DNA of 64,000 nucleotides, taken from NCBI GenBank assembly GCA_007753915.1, contig CP036352.1, positions 1,426,001-1,490,000 on the forward strand, given 5' to 3'. Under the pieces are notes generated by a model. That model did not search any database and had not been told where the DNA came from. It saw nothing but the letters and a program-made list of their open reading frames with translations. Positions 54,202 through 62,771 of this stretch are shown here, piece after piece. The position numbers and the translations under genes are program-made. Numbering within the stretch: position 1 is the stretch's first letter; each line of letters starts with the position of its first letter. Source of the DNA: Phycisphaerae bacterium RAS2 (GTDB lineage Bacteria > Planctomycetota > Phycisphaerae > UBA1845 > UTPLA1).

Positions 54202-54945
54202 CTACGGCGAACCCGCGGGCTGCGTCGTCGGCGTCAGGCTCACCGGCCGCTCCGACATCCCCGTGACGTTCAACGGATCACCGGCCACCGGCGCCGCTGC
54301 AGGCATCGACGCGGGCGGCGGCGGAGCAAACACGACCGGTCGGCTCCAATCTTCCATTCCCTTCAGGCGATAAGCCGCCTGATCTGCAAACGGCGAGTCT
54401 GCCAGTCGCTTGTCACCGCGAACTTTGTCATACCATGTGCGCGCGCCGGCGAAATCGCCCTGGTTCTCTGCGATCACGCCGAGTCCGATCATCGCGCTGC
54501 CGATTCCGGCGACATCCAGCGCCGGCGACGCCAGCGCCTTCGTGTACGCATCGCGCGCGGTCTGAAGCATCGTGGGATCGGGTTTGGCCGATCCGCCGGC
54601 CGTCGGAGGCGTCGGCAGCATGTAGTGCGAGAGGGCGGTCTCCGCCACTTTCAACCAGGCGGACGCCGTCAGCGAGGCGTCGTGCCCGGCTGTGGCGATC
54701 TCTTCCAGTTTGCGGATCTGCATCACCGGGTCGGTGTCGGGCTGCGGTTGAGCCAGCGAGGCCCAAGCGTCCATGACGCGTGCCTTGCTGTTGTAGATGT
54801 ACCAATAGGTCCCGCCTCCCAGCACCGCGACGCCCAGAACCGCCGCGATGATCGCGGGAAAGTTCCGGCGCACCTGTTCGGTGATCTGGTCGAGTTGGAC
54901 CGACAATTCGTTGGTGCGTAATTCCTGTCTGCGTTCGGCTTTCAT
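54202..54945 (-). CDS. YfgM-like membrane protein with TPR-like periplasmic domain
   Basis: 247 aa. A cytoplasmic N-terminus, one membrane helix (about 31-52, IIAAVLGVAVLGGGTYWYIY), and a helical repeat region (SAWLKVAETALSHYMLP; AMIGLGVIAENQGDFAGARTWYDKV), ending in a Pro/Ala-rich tail. Like YfgM, which helps chaperone exported proteins near SecYEG, but by topology only. Starts 4 bp after the lipoprotein gene, so an operon. Confidence 0.65.
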   Translation of the reverse strand: MKAERRQELRTNELSVQLDQITEQVRRNFPAIIAAVLGVAVLGGGTYWYIYNSKARVMDAWASLAQPQPDTDPVMQIRKLEEIATAGHDASLTASAWLKVAETALSHYMLPTPPTAGGSAKPDPTMLQTARDAYTKALASPALDVAGIGSAMIGLGVIAENQGDFAGARTWYDKVRGDKRLADSPFADQAAYRLKGMEDWSRPVVFAPPPPASMPAAAPVAGDPLNVTGMSERPVSLTPTTQPAGSP

Positions 54946-54949
54946 GGCG

Positions 54950-55408
54950 TCAGGGTTCCGATCCGCCTCCCGGCGGTGAGTAGGTTTCCGATCGGATCGA
55001 CGCCCACACCTGGGTACTCTGCCCGAACGTGGAGTACTTCGGCTCGATCCGAATCTCGCACTTCTCTTCGCCCTTGCGATAGCGAAGCACGTAGATGTTG
55101 CGCATCAGCTTCTCGTCCGTTGCTTCCCATCCGTACGTCGGCATGTTCTGAGCGTAATAGTTCCGCACCAGCAGCGTCGCGCTCTTGCCTTCGTAAAGAT
55201 GCTTCACGTTTCGCCGGCCGGCCACCATGTTGTGCGTCGATTCGCGCTCGTTCAGTTTGAAGTCGCGCGGAACCGGCACGTCCACGACATACGGCTGCGC
55301 TCGCGACTCAAGAATCGTCGGCTTGGCCGCATCCTTGGACGGGCAGCCTGTCTGCACCAGCAGGACCGATCCCCCGAACAGCACAATGGCAAAACGTGAT
55401 CGTTTCAT
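54950..55408 (-). CDS. Putative lipoprotein
   Basis: 152 aa. Signal peptide ending LLVQTGC (weak lipobox, Gln at -3), then mixed content with NYYAQNMPTYGWEATDEKLMRNIYVLRYRKGEEKCEIRIEPK. Not recognised as a family. Co-transcribed with the YfgM-like gene directly after it. Confidence 0.6.
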   Translation of the reverse strand: MKRSRFAIVLFGGSVLLVQTGCPSKDAAKPTILESRAQPYVVDVPVPRDFKLNERESTHNMVAGRRNVKHLYEGKSATLLVRNYYAQNMPTYGWEATDEKLMRNIYVLRYRKGEEKCEIRIEPKYSTFGQSTQVWASIRSETYSPPGGGSEP

Positions 55409-55549
55409 GGGCTTCAGGACCGCCGCGCCGCTCGTCCGACATTCCGTGAATCGGCTCACCGGGTCGATTGGCGAAACGCACGAGCCTAAGCGTGCCCCAG
55501 TGGGCTGTCAAACCCATCCGAGAACCGGGCGAATAGCCCGGATCGGCCG

Positions 55550-57697
55550 TTAGATTCCAAGTTCCTTTGGCCAGTTGCGCATTTCGCCGATCAGCGCGCG
55601 CGCCTGCTGCCGTTTTCGCACGCGGTCCTTCAACTCGTCCGAAGCCGTTGCGTCGCCCGTGATATCCGCCATGCCGCGCAGCGCGCGCAGGAGAAGAAAC
55701 TCGTACTCGGGCAGCGGTTGGATCTTCATCCGATCACGCGATTTCTGGATCGCCTCGGCCAAGGCCGAACGGCCGCCGGATTTGTCGCCCAGCGCGCCCA
55801 GTACCCGGCCCCACTCGGTCAGGTAATGAATGTATGGGATGGATTCTTCGTCCTTGTTTACTTTGAAGAGTTTCCCCGCGTCTTCAAGATAGAACTTCGC
55901 CCGGTCGTTCTGGCCGTTCTCCGCCTGGATCCGGCCCATCAGCAGCAGCGCCAGGGCATTGAGCGGAGATCCCTGGTAGCTCTCCCGGTCGGTCATGCGC
56001 AGGGCTTCGTCACACACCGCTTCCGCCTCGCGAAAGTCCTTCATCTCAATCAGGGGGTTGACGTGTGCGAACAATAGCATGATGACCGCGTCGTCTTTGT
56101 CGTCGCGTTGGCTCTTCCGCGCCAGCTTTGCTGCTTCGCGGAACATTTCGACGGATTCCTTGTTTCGGCCGACCATCTCATACAGCGTGCCCAGGTCGGC
56201 TGGCGAAAGCACATCGCGATCAGTCGCCGGCTTGCCGGTCTCTTTGGACAAAACTTTCACCGCTTCAGACAGCAGGGCGAGGGCGTCATCGGCCAGCTGA
56301 TTCTGCATGTACGCCCGGATCGAAGTCACGAGGTTGCCGATTGCGATTTGGCGAGAGGCGTCGTCCTTTGCCTTGGACAGTTCCGCGATAACCGCGTTGA
56401 ACATTTTAGTGGCGTCATCGCGTCGACCCACCCGCAGGTACGCCGCCCCAAGTCGCGCGCCCAGCCGGAATTTTTCCAGAAGCGCCTGATCGCCGCCCTG
56501 GCCAAGGTATTTCTCATAAAGCTTGATCGCCTCGGGGAACTCTCCCAGTTCCTCATGCGTTCGAGCGAGGTTGCTGATCTCGGTGAAGGTGTAAGTGTGG
56601 TCCAGCCCCAATTTCTTCTCGAACACCGCCAGCGCTTGAAGCCGCAGCGGTGTCACGGGCGCCGTCATGCCGATTCGGTGATACAACCACGCGAGATTGC
56701 TGTACGATTCCGCGGTTTCGGGTGAATCCTTTCCGGCCAGGGTCTCGCGGATCATCATGGCCCGGATTTTCCGGCCCACTGCGCCCTCCGGATCGTTGTT
56801 GAATGCCAGCGCCGTTCCGAGATGATCCATCGCCCGTGCCGCTTCGAGCGTTTCCCCGTCCGTGACTTCGTGAATGCTTAAGGCTCGGCGCAGATCGTTC
56901 ATCGCATCCTGCATTCGACCCTGAACGATGCGGAGCCAGCCGCGGCGTGTCAGGGCGTCGGCCGTCTTCGGGTGGCTTTTGCCGAACGAACGCTCAAGGA
57001 CTTCCAATAGCCTGACAAACGTCTTTTCCGCTTGCTCCGGTCGTCCACCCTCGGTCTGGGCCATCGCCTGGATGCGAAGCGCATCGGAATCGATCAGTTC
57101 GTCATACTGCGTGCCGACGACTTTCTCGCGCAGTTCGACAGCGAGTTTCGCTTCCTTTTCCGCTTTCTCGAAATCGCTCGCCTTGTATGCCAACCACGCC
57201 TCGCGCCGGGCGGCATCGCCCTGGGCAAGCGTTGCGAGTTGCTCGGCCGTTACCTCCGTATAGCGACCGTACAGCCGTCGCGCACCGGTCGCGGAGATGC
57301 TCAAGAAGTGCGTTGGTCCAAGAAGTTTGCGCGCCGTGGTCATCGCTTCGTCGGCCATCTTCTTGGCCGATTCCGCATCGCCCTTTTCGCACGCCACGGC
57401 GGAATCCGCCAGTAGCGACTCAATCTTGCGCACCTGCTTCAGTCGGTCTTCCGTGAGTGGCTTGTTGGTCTCCGCGCTGCGGTAAACGCCACCGATCGGC
57501 GGATGTTCCCGCGACGCGGCGAGGAACTCCTCATGCGTGCGAAGGAACTTCGTCTCCACCGGTTCGCCGGATGGGGCACTGGTCGCCGCAGGCTCCTGCC
57601 TTGCTTCAGACTCCTGCCCGAGCGCGGGCCGCAACGGGCCTGTCAGGCAGGCCGCCAGCAAAGCCACGCTTGCAATCAAACTTCCAAGTCTTGTCAT
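55550..57697 (-). CDS. Secreted TPR-repeat protein (paralogue 2 of tandem pair)
   Basis: 715 aa. Signal peptide (GSLIASVALLAACLTGPLRPALG). Numerous TPR-like helices (AYKASDFEKAEKEAKLAVEL; ALTRRGWLRIVQGRMQDAMNDLRRALSIHE; SYSNLAWLYHRIG; ARTHEELGEFPEAIKLYEKYL; AEAVCDEALRM). Order of segments and wording match the neighbouring protein, indicating duplication. Such proteins serve as scaffolds; no catalytic domain is seen. Confidence 0.78.
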   Translation of the reverse strand: MTRLGSLIASVALLAACLTGPLRPALGQESEARQEPAATSAPSGEPVETKFLRTHEEFLAASREHPPIGGVYRSAETNKPLTEDRLKQVRKIESLLADSAVACEKGDAESAKKMADEAMTTARKLLGPTHFLSISATGARRLYGRYTEVTAEQLATLAQGDAARREAWLAYKASDFEKAEKEAKLAVELREKVVGTQYDELIDSDALRIQAMAQTEGGRPEQAEKTFVRLLEVLERSFGKSHPKTADALTRRGWLRIVQGRMQDAMNDLRRALSIHEVTDGETLEAARAMDHLGTALAFNNDPEGAVGRKIRAMMIRETLAGKDSPETAESYSNLAWLYHRIGMTAPVTPLRLQALAVFEKKLGLDHTYTFTEISNLARTHEELGEFPEAIKLYEKYLGQGGDQALLEKFRLGARLGAAYLRVGRRDDATKMFNAVIAELSKAKDDASRQIAIGNLVTSIRAYMQNQLADDALALLSEAVKVLSKETGKPATDRDVLSPADLGTLYEMVGRNKESVEMFREAAKLARKSQRDDKDDAVIMLLFAHVNPLIEMKDFREAEAVCDEALRMTDRESYQGSPLNALALLLMGRIQAENGQNDRAKFYLEDAGKLFKVNKDEESIPYIHYLTEWGRVLGALGDKSGGRSALAEAIQKSRDRMKIQPLPEYEFLLLRALRGMADITGDATASDELKDRVRKRQQARALIGEMRNWPKELGI

Positions 57698-57714
57698 CGG
57701 ATCCGAGTTCTCCC

Positions 57715-59910
57715 CTAAAGCGTTTCCAGCCAGTCGCGCTCCGCCGCGCTCATCGCCTTCGCGTCACGCAGTCGCTCAAGCAGCTTGCGCAGTTCTGTTC
57801 GAACTTCTTCCTGCTTTGACGACGACAGCTCTCCCATTTTCAGCTGGTGCCAAAGCGCCTTGGCCAGGACCGCATCGCCATACAGCGTCTTGTTAACCTT
57901 TGCGAGTTCCCTCGCCGATTCCACCGCCGCCGAGAGCGTCGCTTCGGTGCGAGGCTTGTCCCCGCCCGCGTGGTAGCACTTTGCCAGTTCCAGCTGGCAT
58001 TCAATCTTCCCCAGGAAATCGCGCTGGTATTCCACGAAGATCGATTCGGCGTCTTCCAGGGTGAACTTCGCCAGGTCCGTGCGTTTTTGTTGGTTGTATA
58101 CGCGACCCGCCGCCAGCAGTGCGTGAGCCGACCCGGCCGATCGGAACGTCAATCGCGACTCGGCAATCTTCACCACAGAATCCGCCACCTGCTCCGCTTC
58201 CGAAAGCTGATTCGCGGCGCACAGGGCTTCGGAGTAGGTTATCAGCGCCGTCGCGGTCGCCGGCTCGCCTTTGCCGTGCACTTTTTCCGATAGTTCCACC
58301 GCCCGCCGCATCACTTCCACCGCCTTGGAGGCCTGCCCCATGTCAATCAGCATCTGACCGTAGCTTTCCATCCGCCGGACCTGTGCCGAGGACAGCGCGC
58401 TGGTGTCCTTCGCGTCGCGTTCGTATTGCATCGCGAACACGGGCATCGCTTCGTCCATCAGGCGATGGCGCATCAGCTCGTTCGCCACGTTGAACAGCTC
58501 ATTGACCACGGCCGGAGCCGCCGTCGTCTGGAGCAGGAACTTGGCGCGATCGACCGATTTCGCGGCGTATTTTCGCGCCTCGTCGAAATCGCCCTTGTTG
58601 AACAGCACCGACGCCAGCGCCGTGCAACGCGCCATCGCGTTGATGTCCACGACGTCGGGGTGCTGGTCGTCCCGCTCGATCTGCTCCTTGTACAGGGCGA
58701 CCGCGCGGTCGAAGTTGCCCGCCGTTTCGTGGGCCCGCGCGAGGTTGCTCAACTCCAGCTTCGTGTAGGTGTGATCCGGACCGACCGACTCCAGCAGCGT
58801 CGCATAGGCTTGTTCGCGCATCCGCAGGGCGTCGTCCAGCATGTTCATGCGCGTGTACAGCCAGGCCAGGTTGCTAAGTGACACAGCCGTGTCACGAGCC
58901 TTGGGCCCCAGCACCGTCTCGCGGATGATCAGGCTGTGCAGCTTCTTGTTCAGGGCGTCCTTCGCGTCGCCGTTCAGCGCGAAGGCCGTGCCGAGGTTGT
59001 CCAGCACTTCACCGGCCTCGGCCGTGTCCCCGCTCGTCGCCCGCAGGATGTACGCCGCGTCGCGCAGCGTCTTGATCGCTTCTTCCGGACGGCCTTCGTG
59101 GATGTACATCCAGCCCAGCCGGTCCAGCGCGATCGCGGTCCTCGGGTGATTACGCCCGTAGGTTTGCTCAAAGATCGCTACGGCCCGCTCGATGTTGCTC
59201 TTGGACCTGGCGTACAACTGCAACTCGAGCTGCGCCGCGCCCAGCTGCCGCAGCGACTCGCCCACTTCGGCGTGCTTCGGGCCGAGCAGCTCCTCGCGCG
59301 TCCGCATCGCGCGGTCCGCATTCTTCTCCGCGTCGGCGAAGAGACCCTTGTCTGACGCCGCTTGCGCCGCTTCCGCCAGTTTGTCCGCCTCCATCATTTT
59401 CTTCTGGCCGTCCGGCGGCAAGCGCGCGAAGTCGTCCATCGACCGCTGAAACACCCGGCTCGCGGTCGTGAGATAGTGTTCGTCTCCCAGCACCTTTTGA
59501 TACGTGTCGAACGCCTTGGACGCCATCGCGGCGGCACCCTTGAAATCGCCGCTGCCTCGCTGCGTTCGGGCGTCGCTCATCATGGCATCGGCCTTGGCCA
59601 CGGCCTTGCGACCGTCCAGCTTCAGCGGGGCGCCGTCGGGCGCGCGAAGCACGGTCGAGACGGTGAATTCCTTCCGCGCGGCCGAGAGGTACTTCTCATG
59701 CGTCATGCCCCCGGCCGGCTGGGTCGTCGGAGCCGACGTGGCTGCCGGCGGGTCGGTCGCTTCGCCCTCTTGTGCGACCGCCGAACCAAGGCAGATCAAG
59801 ACAAGCCCGACCACAAGAGCCGTTCGGCTGGTCCAGGGCAAAGGGAAGGCCAATCGTTGCGAGAGAGAAAAAAGCCGGTGCGGCCGTTCAGGTTTGAAGC
59901 GTGCATTCAT
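57715..59910 (-). CDS. Secreted TPR-repeat protein (paralogue 1 of tandem pair)
   Basis: 731 aa. Signal region (LVVGLVLICLGSAVAQ) and a low-complexity Thr/Pro segment, then TPR-like helices including AIALDRLGWMYIHEGRPEEAIKTLRDAAYI, DTAVSLSNLAWLYTRMN, ELSNLARAHETAGNFDRAVALYKEQIER. Shared order with the downstream gene: LLGPTHFL versus VLGDEHYL, LGTALAFN versus LGTAFALN. ATG 59910 is chosen; the open frame extends to 60033. It lies 17 bp before its paralogue. Confidence 0.78.
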   Translation of the reverse strand: MNARFKPERPHRLFSLSQRLAFPLPWTSRTALVVGLVLICLGSAVAQEGEATDPPAATSAPTTQPAGGMTHEKYLSAARKEFTVSTVLRAPDGAPLKLDGRKAVAKADAMMSDARTQRGSGDFKGAAAMASKAFDTYQKVLGDEHYLTTASRVFQRSMDDFARLPPDGQKKMMEADKLAEAAQAASDKGLFADAEKNADRAMRTREELLGPKHAEVGESLRQLGAAQLELQLYARSKSNIERAVAIFEQTYGRNHPRTAIALDRLGWMYIHEGRPEEAIKTLRDAAYILRATSGDTAEAGEVLDNLGTAFALNGDAKDALNKKLHSLIIRETVLGPKARDTAVSLSNLAWLYTRMNMLDDALRMREQAYATLLESVGPDHTYTKLELSNLARAHETAGNFDRAVALYKEQIERDDQHPDVVDINAMARCTALASVLFNKGDFDEARKYAAKSVDRAKFLLQTTAAPAVVNELFNVANELMRHRLMDEAMPVFAMQYERDAKDTSALSSAQVRRMESYGQMLIDMGQASKAVEVMRRAVELSEKVHGKGEPATATALITYSEALCAANQLSEAEQVADSVVKIAESRLTFRSAGSAHALLAAGRVYNQQKRTDLAKFTLEDAESIFVEYQRDFLGKIECQLELAKCYHAGGDKPRTEATLSAAVESARELAKVNKTLYGDAVLAKALWHQLKMGELSSSKQEEVRTELRKLLERLRDAKAMSAAERDWLETL

Positions 59911-59984
59911 GAGCGATCTACCCGTCTCCAAAAGCGAGTCTGCCCGACGTCCTGGATGTGGCATGGCGCGGCGGCGCTCGGGCA

Positions 59985-60022
59985 ATAAAAATGCCGCAAG
60001 TACGATATCGTACTTGCGGCAT
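59985..60022 (-). terminator. Terminator of the PEP-CTERM gene: 32-bp perfect palindrome plus T-run
   Basis: ATGCCGCAAGTACGAT followed by its exact reverse complement (59991-60022). On the minus strand it is followed by TTTTAT, about 70 bases after the PEP-CTERM stop. Confidence 0.82.
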
Positions 60023-60092
60023 GATAGGTTCACAATCTCGGCGATTCGAGCAGCCGTTTCGGGCGGCTCGGCATCGTTCGACCCGGTCGGGT

Positions 60093-60791
60093 CTAGCGGC
60101 GGCGGCGAATCAGGCCGATCGCGCCCAGGCCCATCAGGGCGAGCGTCGTCGGCTCGGGAACGCCGTTGATAACCACGTCATCGACTCGGCTGGTGCCAGT
60201 CGTTGCAGTCGTGCCGCCCGTCGCGGACGCGGTCGAGTTATTGACGATCCGAATGCAGATTTCGGCCTGATTGTCGAGCGCTGTGATCGCGCTCAGGTCG
60301 GCCGAGTAATTGTCCATCCCGGTCGGCGCGCCGGAGCTCCACGACGGGCCGCTGTTGTTACGAATGGCGTAAGTTCCGGCCAGCGTCGAGTACGCGCCGC
60401 CGTTGGCGTTGTACTGAATTTCGAAATCACGGGGGCCGGTGTTGCTGCTGATGGCATCCCATTCAAAAGTGATTCCGGTGTAGCCAGTGGTCTCGGTGCA
60501 GAACTGGAAGTAATCACCGACGGCCCACTCGTTCACGCTGTATGACTCGGTCGAGCCGTTGCCGGCAGGCGTCGACCAGTCAGCGTTTGCAGAGGCATGG
60601 GAACCGCTTGCCTCCGACGTGCCAGCGAAAACGCCGCTGTCAGCTGCATGCGGGCCGTTGGTGGCGGAGTTCGTCACGTCACCTGGAACCACAACCTGGA
60701 AGCCCCACTCTGCCAGCGGCGGGAACGCGTTGGCGACCGTTGCGGTGGCGAGCATGGCGACGACTGCGAGAATTGAGACACGCTTCAACAT
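60093..60791 (-). CDS. PEP-CTERM sorting domain-containing secreted protein
   Basis: 232 aa. Signal peptide (RVSILAVVAMLATATVANA) and a beta-rich body with lamin-tail-like composition (GDYFQFCTETTGYTGITFEWDAI; AIRNNSG). C-terminal PEP-CTERM tail: VPEPTT, hydrophobic LALMGLGAIGLI, then RRRR. GGAGGAG precedes the ATG. Function unknown; likely surface or matrix protein processed by an exosortase encoded elsewhere. Confidence 0.88.
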   Translation of the reverse strand: MLKRVSILAVVAMLATATVANAFPPLAEWGFQVVVPGDVTNSATNGPHAADSGVFAGTSEASGSHASANADWSTPAGNGSTESYSVNEWAVGDYFQFCTETTGYTGITFEWDAISSNTGPRDFEIQYNANGGAYSTLAGTYAIRNNSGPSWSSGAPTGMDNYSADLSAITALDNQAEICIRIVNNSTASATGGTTATTGTSRVDDVVINGVPEPTTLALMGLGAIGLIRRRR

Positions 60792-60918
60792 GATTCCGAC
60801 TCCTCCTGGTTAACCCAACTCCTGATAACTCGTCCCGGCACGGTCGCCACTCCGGGCGATCGCGCCGCATCTTTCACGAATAGTGGGGATGCTTCTTTCC
60901 CCTGATGCTTCAAGCACC

Positions 60919-60947
60919 AGAGTACGCGAAACGGCCTTTGATTTCAA
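60919..60947 (-). promoter_or_regulatory. Promoter for the second PEP-CTERM gene
   Basis: On the minus strand TTGAAA (60947-60942), 17-bp spacer, TACTCT (60924-60919). The rest of the 314-bp gap between this gene and coaB holds nothing I recognise. Confidence 0.5.
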
Positions 60948-61105
60948 GCGTTTAAGGCCGCCGGAGTGTTCAAAATGCGCCAAGGTTTTGTGTGCGATTG
61001 GGTACCGCAGGACCGCAGAAACTGGATTCCAGCATACGTGGGAATGGCGGTATAGGGAGGGTGCAGACGGAGCAGGGCGTGCGTAATTTATTGCAAATAA
61101 ACACG

Positions 61106-61897
61106 TTATGTTCGAGGCGGGCGTTGGCCAATATGCAGTCGCTCAAGAAGCCGGACGATCTGTAGGGCATGTGACGATTTTGAGGCCGTTCGGGCGGGAT
61201 TCCGGCGACCGTCGGCCATGAGAATCTCGACCGCGCTTCGGTCGGCGGCGATGGCGGCGGGGGAATTCAGCACGATGGCGTCGAATCGCTTGGCGCGGAG
61301 CTTGGCGGCGGCCTTGGCGCGGCCGTCGTGGGTCTCGAGCGCGAAACCGATGGTGATGCGGGCCGGTCGACCGGGTCGGCGCTTGAGCCGGCCGAGGGTC
61401 GCGGCGATGTCGGGGTTCTCAACGAGGTCCAGCGCCCAACTCGAAACGAGTGAAACGGAATTGCGGTTCGCAATGGTTTCGGGGGCCGCGCGGGCTGAAG
61501 CCCGCGGCTCGTTGGTGGAAGCCCGCGGCTCGTTGGTGGAAGCGCGATTAATTTTCTGGGGAGCGTGCGCTTCCTTTTTCAGTTTGCGAGTCGAGCGCTT
61601 TCGCGGACGCCAGTCGGATACGGCGGCGGCGAAGATGGCGGCGTCGGCATTGGAGAAGGCGCGGCGCGCGGCGGCGAGCATTTCCAGCGCGGAGGTGACG
61701 CGAATGAGATTGACATTTGGCGGCGCGGGAAGTTCGACCGGACCGGAAACGAGCGTGACGGCATGCCCGCGTTTCGCGGCGGCCGCGGCGATGGCGTAGC
61801 CCATCTTGCCCGTCGAAGCGTTGGAGAGGTATCGCACGGGGTCGAGGTACTCGCGCGTCGGCCCGGCGGTAATGAGTATTTTCAAACGGCGGGTCAT
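61106..61897 (-). CDS. coaB: Phosphopantothenate-cysteine ligase (stand-alone CoaB)
   Basis: 263 aa. Couples 4'-phosphopantothenate to cysteine with CTP in coenzyme A synthesis. Signatures: KILITAGPTREYLDPVRYLSNASTGKMGYAIA, DAAIFAAAVSDWRPRK, LVENPDIAATLG, ITIGFALETHD, FDAIVLNSP. A low-complexity insert (RASTNEPRASTNEPRASARA) lies between KK and the NPDI motif; it matches the 21-bp tandem repeat derived from an intergenic element. ATG 61897 overlaps the coaC stop (ATGA). Confidence 0.88.
   Translation of the reverse strand: MTRRLKILITAGPTREYLDPVRYLSNASTGKMGYAIAAAAAKRGHAVTLVSGPVELPAPPNVNLIRVTSALEMLAAARRAFSNADAAIFAAAVSDWRPRKRSTRKLKKEAHAPQKINRASTNEPRASTNEPRASARAAPETIANRNSVSLVSSWALDLVENPDIAATLGRLKRRPGRPARITIGFALETHDGRAKAAAKLRAKRFDAIVLNSPAAIAADRSAVEILMADGRRNPARTASKSSHALQIVRLLERLHIGQRPPRT
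61486..61538. repeat. Intergenic-type repeat embedded in coaB, with 21-bp tandem units
   Basis: 61486-61510 is identical to the element at 43411-43435. Two 21-bp units (61497-61517 and 61518-61538) beginning GAAGCCCGCGGCTCG follow in tandem and stay in frame, coding seven residues each. Confidence 0.8.
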
Positions 61898-62571
61898 CGG
61901 CGGGAGCGCGGCGCTTTGCGCTGAAGGATCGTGGCGGCTTCGAGAAGAATCTCATCCGGCTCGGCCATGCGGCCCGCGCCGACGGTGCGACAGGCCAGCC
62001 AGCCGCTGCCGGGTTGGATGATGTGATAACCGTGCTTCATCAGCGCCGCGGCGTTTTCCTGAACGATCGGGTTCTCCCACATGCGCGTGTTCGCGGCCGG
62101 GGCGAGCAGGATGGGACAGTCGGCCGACATGATCATCGTACTGACCAGGTCGTCGGCGATGCCGTGCGCGATCTTGCCGAGCATGTTCGACGTGGCCGGC
62201 GCGACGATGAACAGGTCCGCGGCTTCGGTGAGTCGCAGGTGCTGTGGGTCGTGATAGTTCGCCTCGCTCCAAAGCGTGGTGAACACCTGCCGCGCGGTGA
62301 GCGCCTGGAACGTGAGCGGCGTGATGAACTTCTGCGCGGCGTCGGTCATGGCGACGGTGACGCCGCAGCCGCGCTGCACGAGCGCCGAAACGAGGTAAGC
62401 GGTCTTGTAGGCCGCAATGCCGCCGCAAACACCGACGACGACCTCGTAGCCGCGAAGCGGGGCGTCCTCGCGCGAGGCGGCAGCACCCAGCGCCACGGGC
62501 GGCGCATCCACGCGGCCGGGGTGCGGCGCAATCGGACTAGGCGTCTTGTTCGCCACCGCCGTCCTCGGCAT
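61894..62571 (-). CDS. coaC: Phosphopantothenoylcysteine decarboxylase (stand-alone CoaC)
   Basis: 225 aa flavoprotein of the HFCD family. Decarboxylates 4'-phospho-N-pantothenoylcysteine. Signatures: VVVGVCGGIAAYKTAYLVSAL, LRLTEAADLFIVAPATSNMLGKIAHGIADDL, a PAANTRMW variant of the PAMN motif, and the catalytic Cys in SGWLACRTVGAGRM. ATG 62571 is chosen but lies inside rpoZ; start is uncertain. Followed by coaB with an ATGA overlap; most bacteria fuse the two as CoaBC. Confidence 0.88.
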   Translation of the reverse strand: MPRTAVANKTPSPIAPHPGRVDAPPVALGAAASREDAPLRGYEVVVGVCGGIAAYKTAYLVSALVQRGCGVTVAMTDAAQKFITPLTFQALTARQVFTTLWSEANYHDPQHLRLTEAADLFIVAPATSNMLGKIAHGIADDLVSTMIMSADCPILLAPAANTRMWENPIVQENAAALMKHGYHIIQPGSGWLACRTVGAGRMAEPDEILLEAATILQRKAPRSRR

Positions 62572-62758
62572 CGTTGTAGGCGATCTTGCCTTCGATGATT
62601 TCGCGGATGGCAATTTCCATCGGCGTCATGCGGCCCGGCTCGATGAGCGGGCGCGCGCCCATCATGAGCTGCTTCCAGCGCTTCTGGATCAGCGCGGTCA
62701 GGCGGAAACGGCCGCCGACCTTGTTGATGATATCCTCGTTCTTCAGGTCCTGAATCAT
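62537..62758 (-). CDS. rpoZ: RNA polymerase omega subunit
   Basis: 73 aa. Omega assists RNA polymerase assembly. Typical sequence: DLKNEDIINKVGGRFRLTALIQKRWKQLMMGARPL, TPMEIAIREIIEGKIAY, and an acidic C-terminus. ATG 62758 chosen for family length. It follows gmk as in many bacteria and precedes coaC. Confidence 0.88.
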   Translation of the reverse strand: MIQDLKNEDIINKVGGRFRLTALIQKRWKQLMMGARPLIEPGRMTPMEIAIREIIEGKIAYNDAEDGGGEQDA

Positions 62759-62771
62759 GGTGCGGTTCCTC

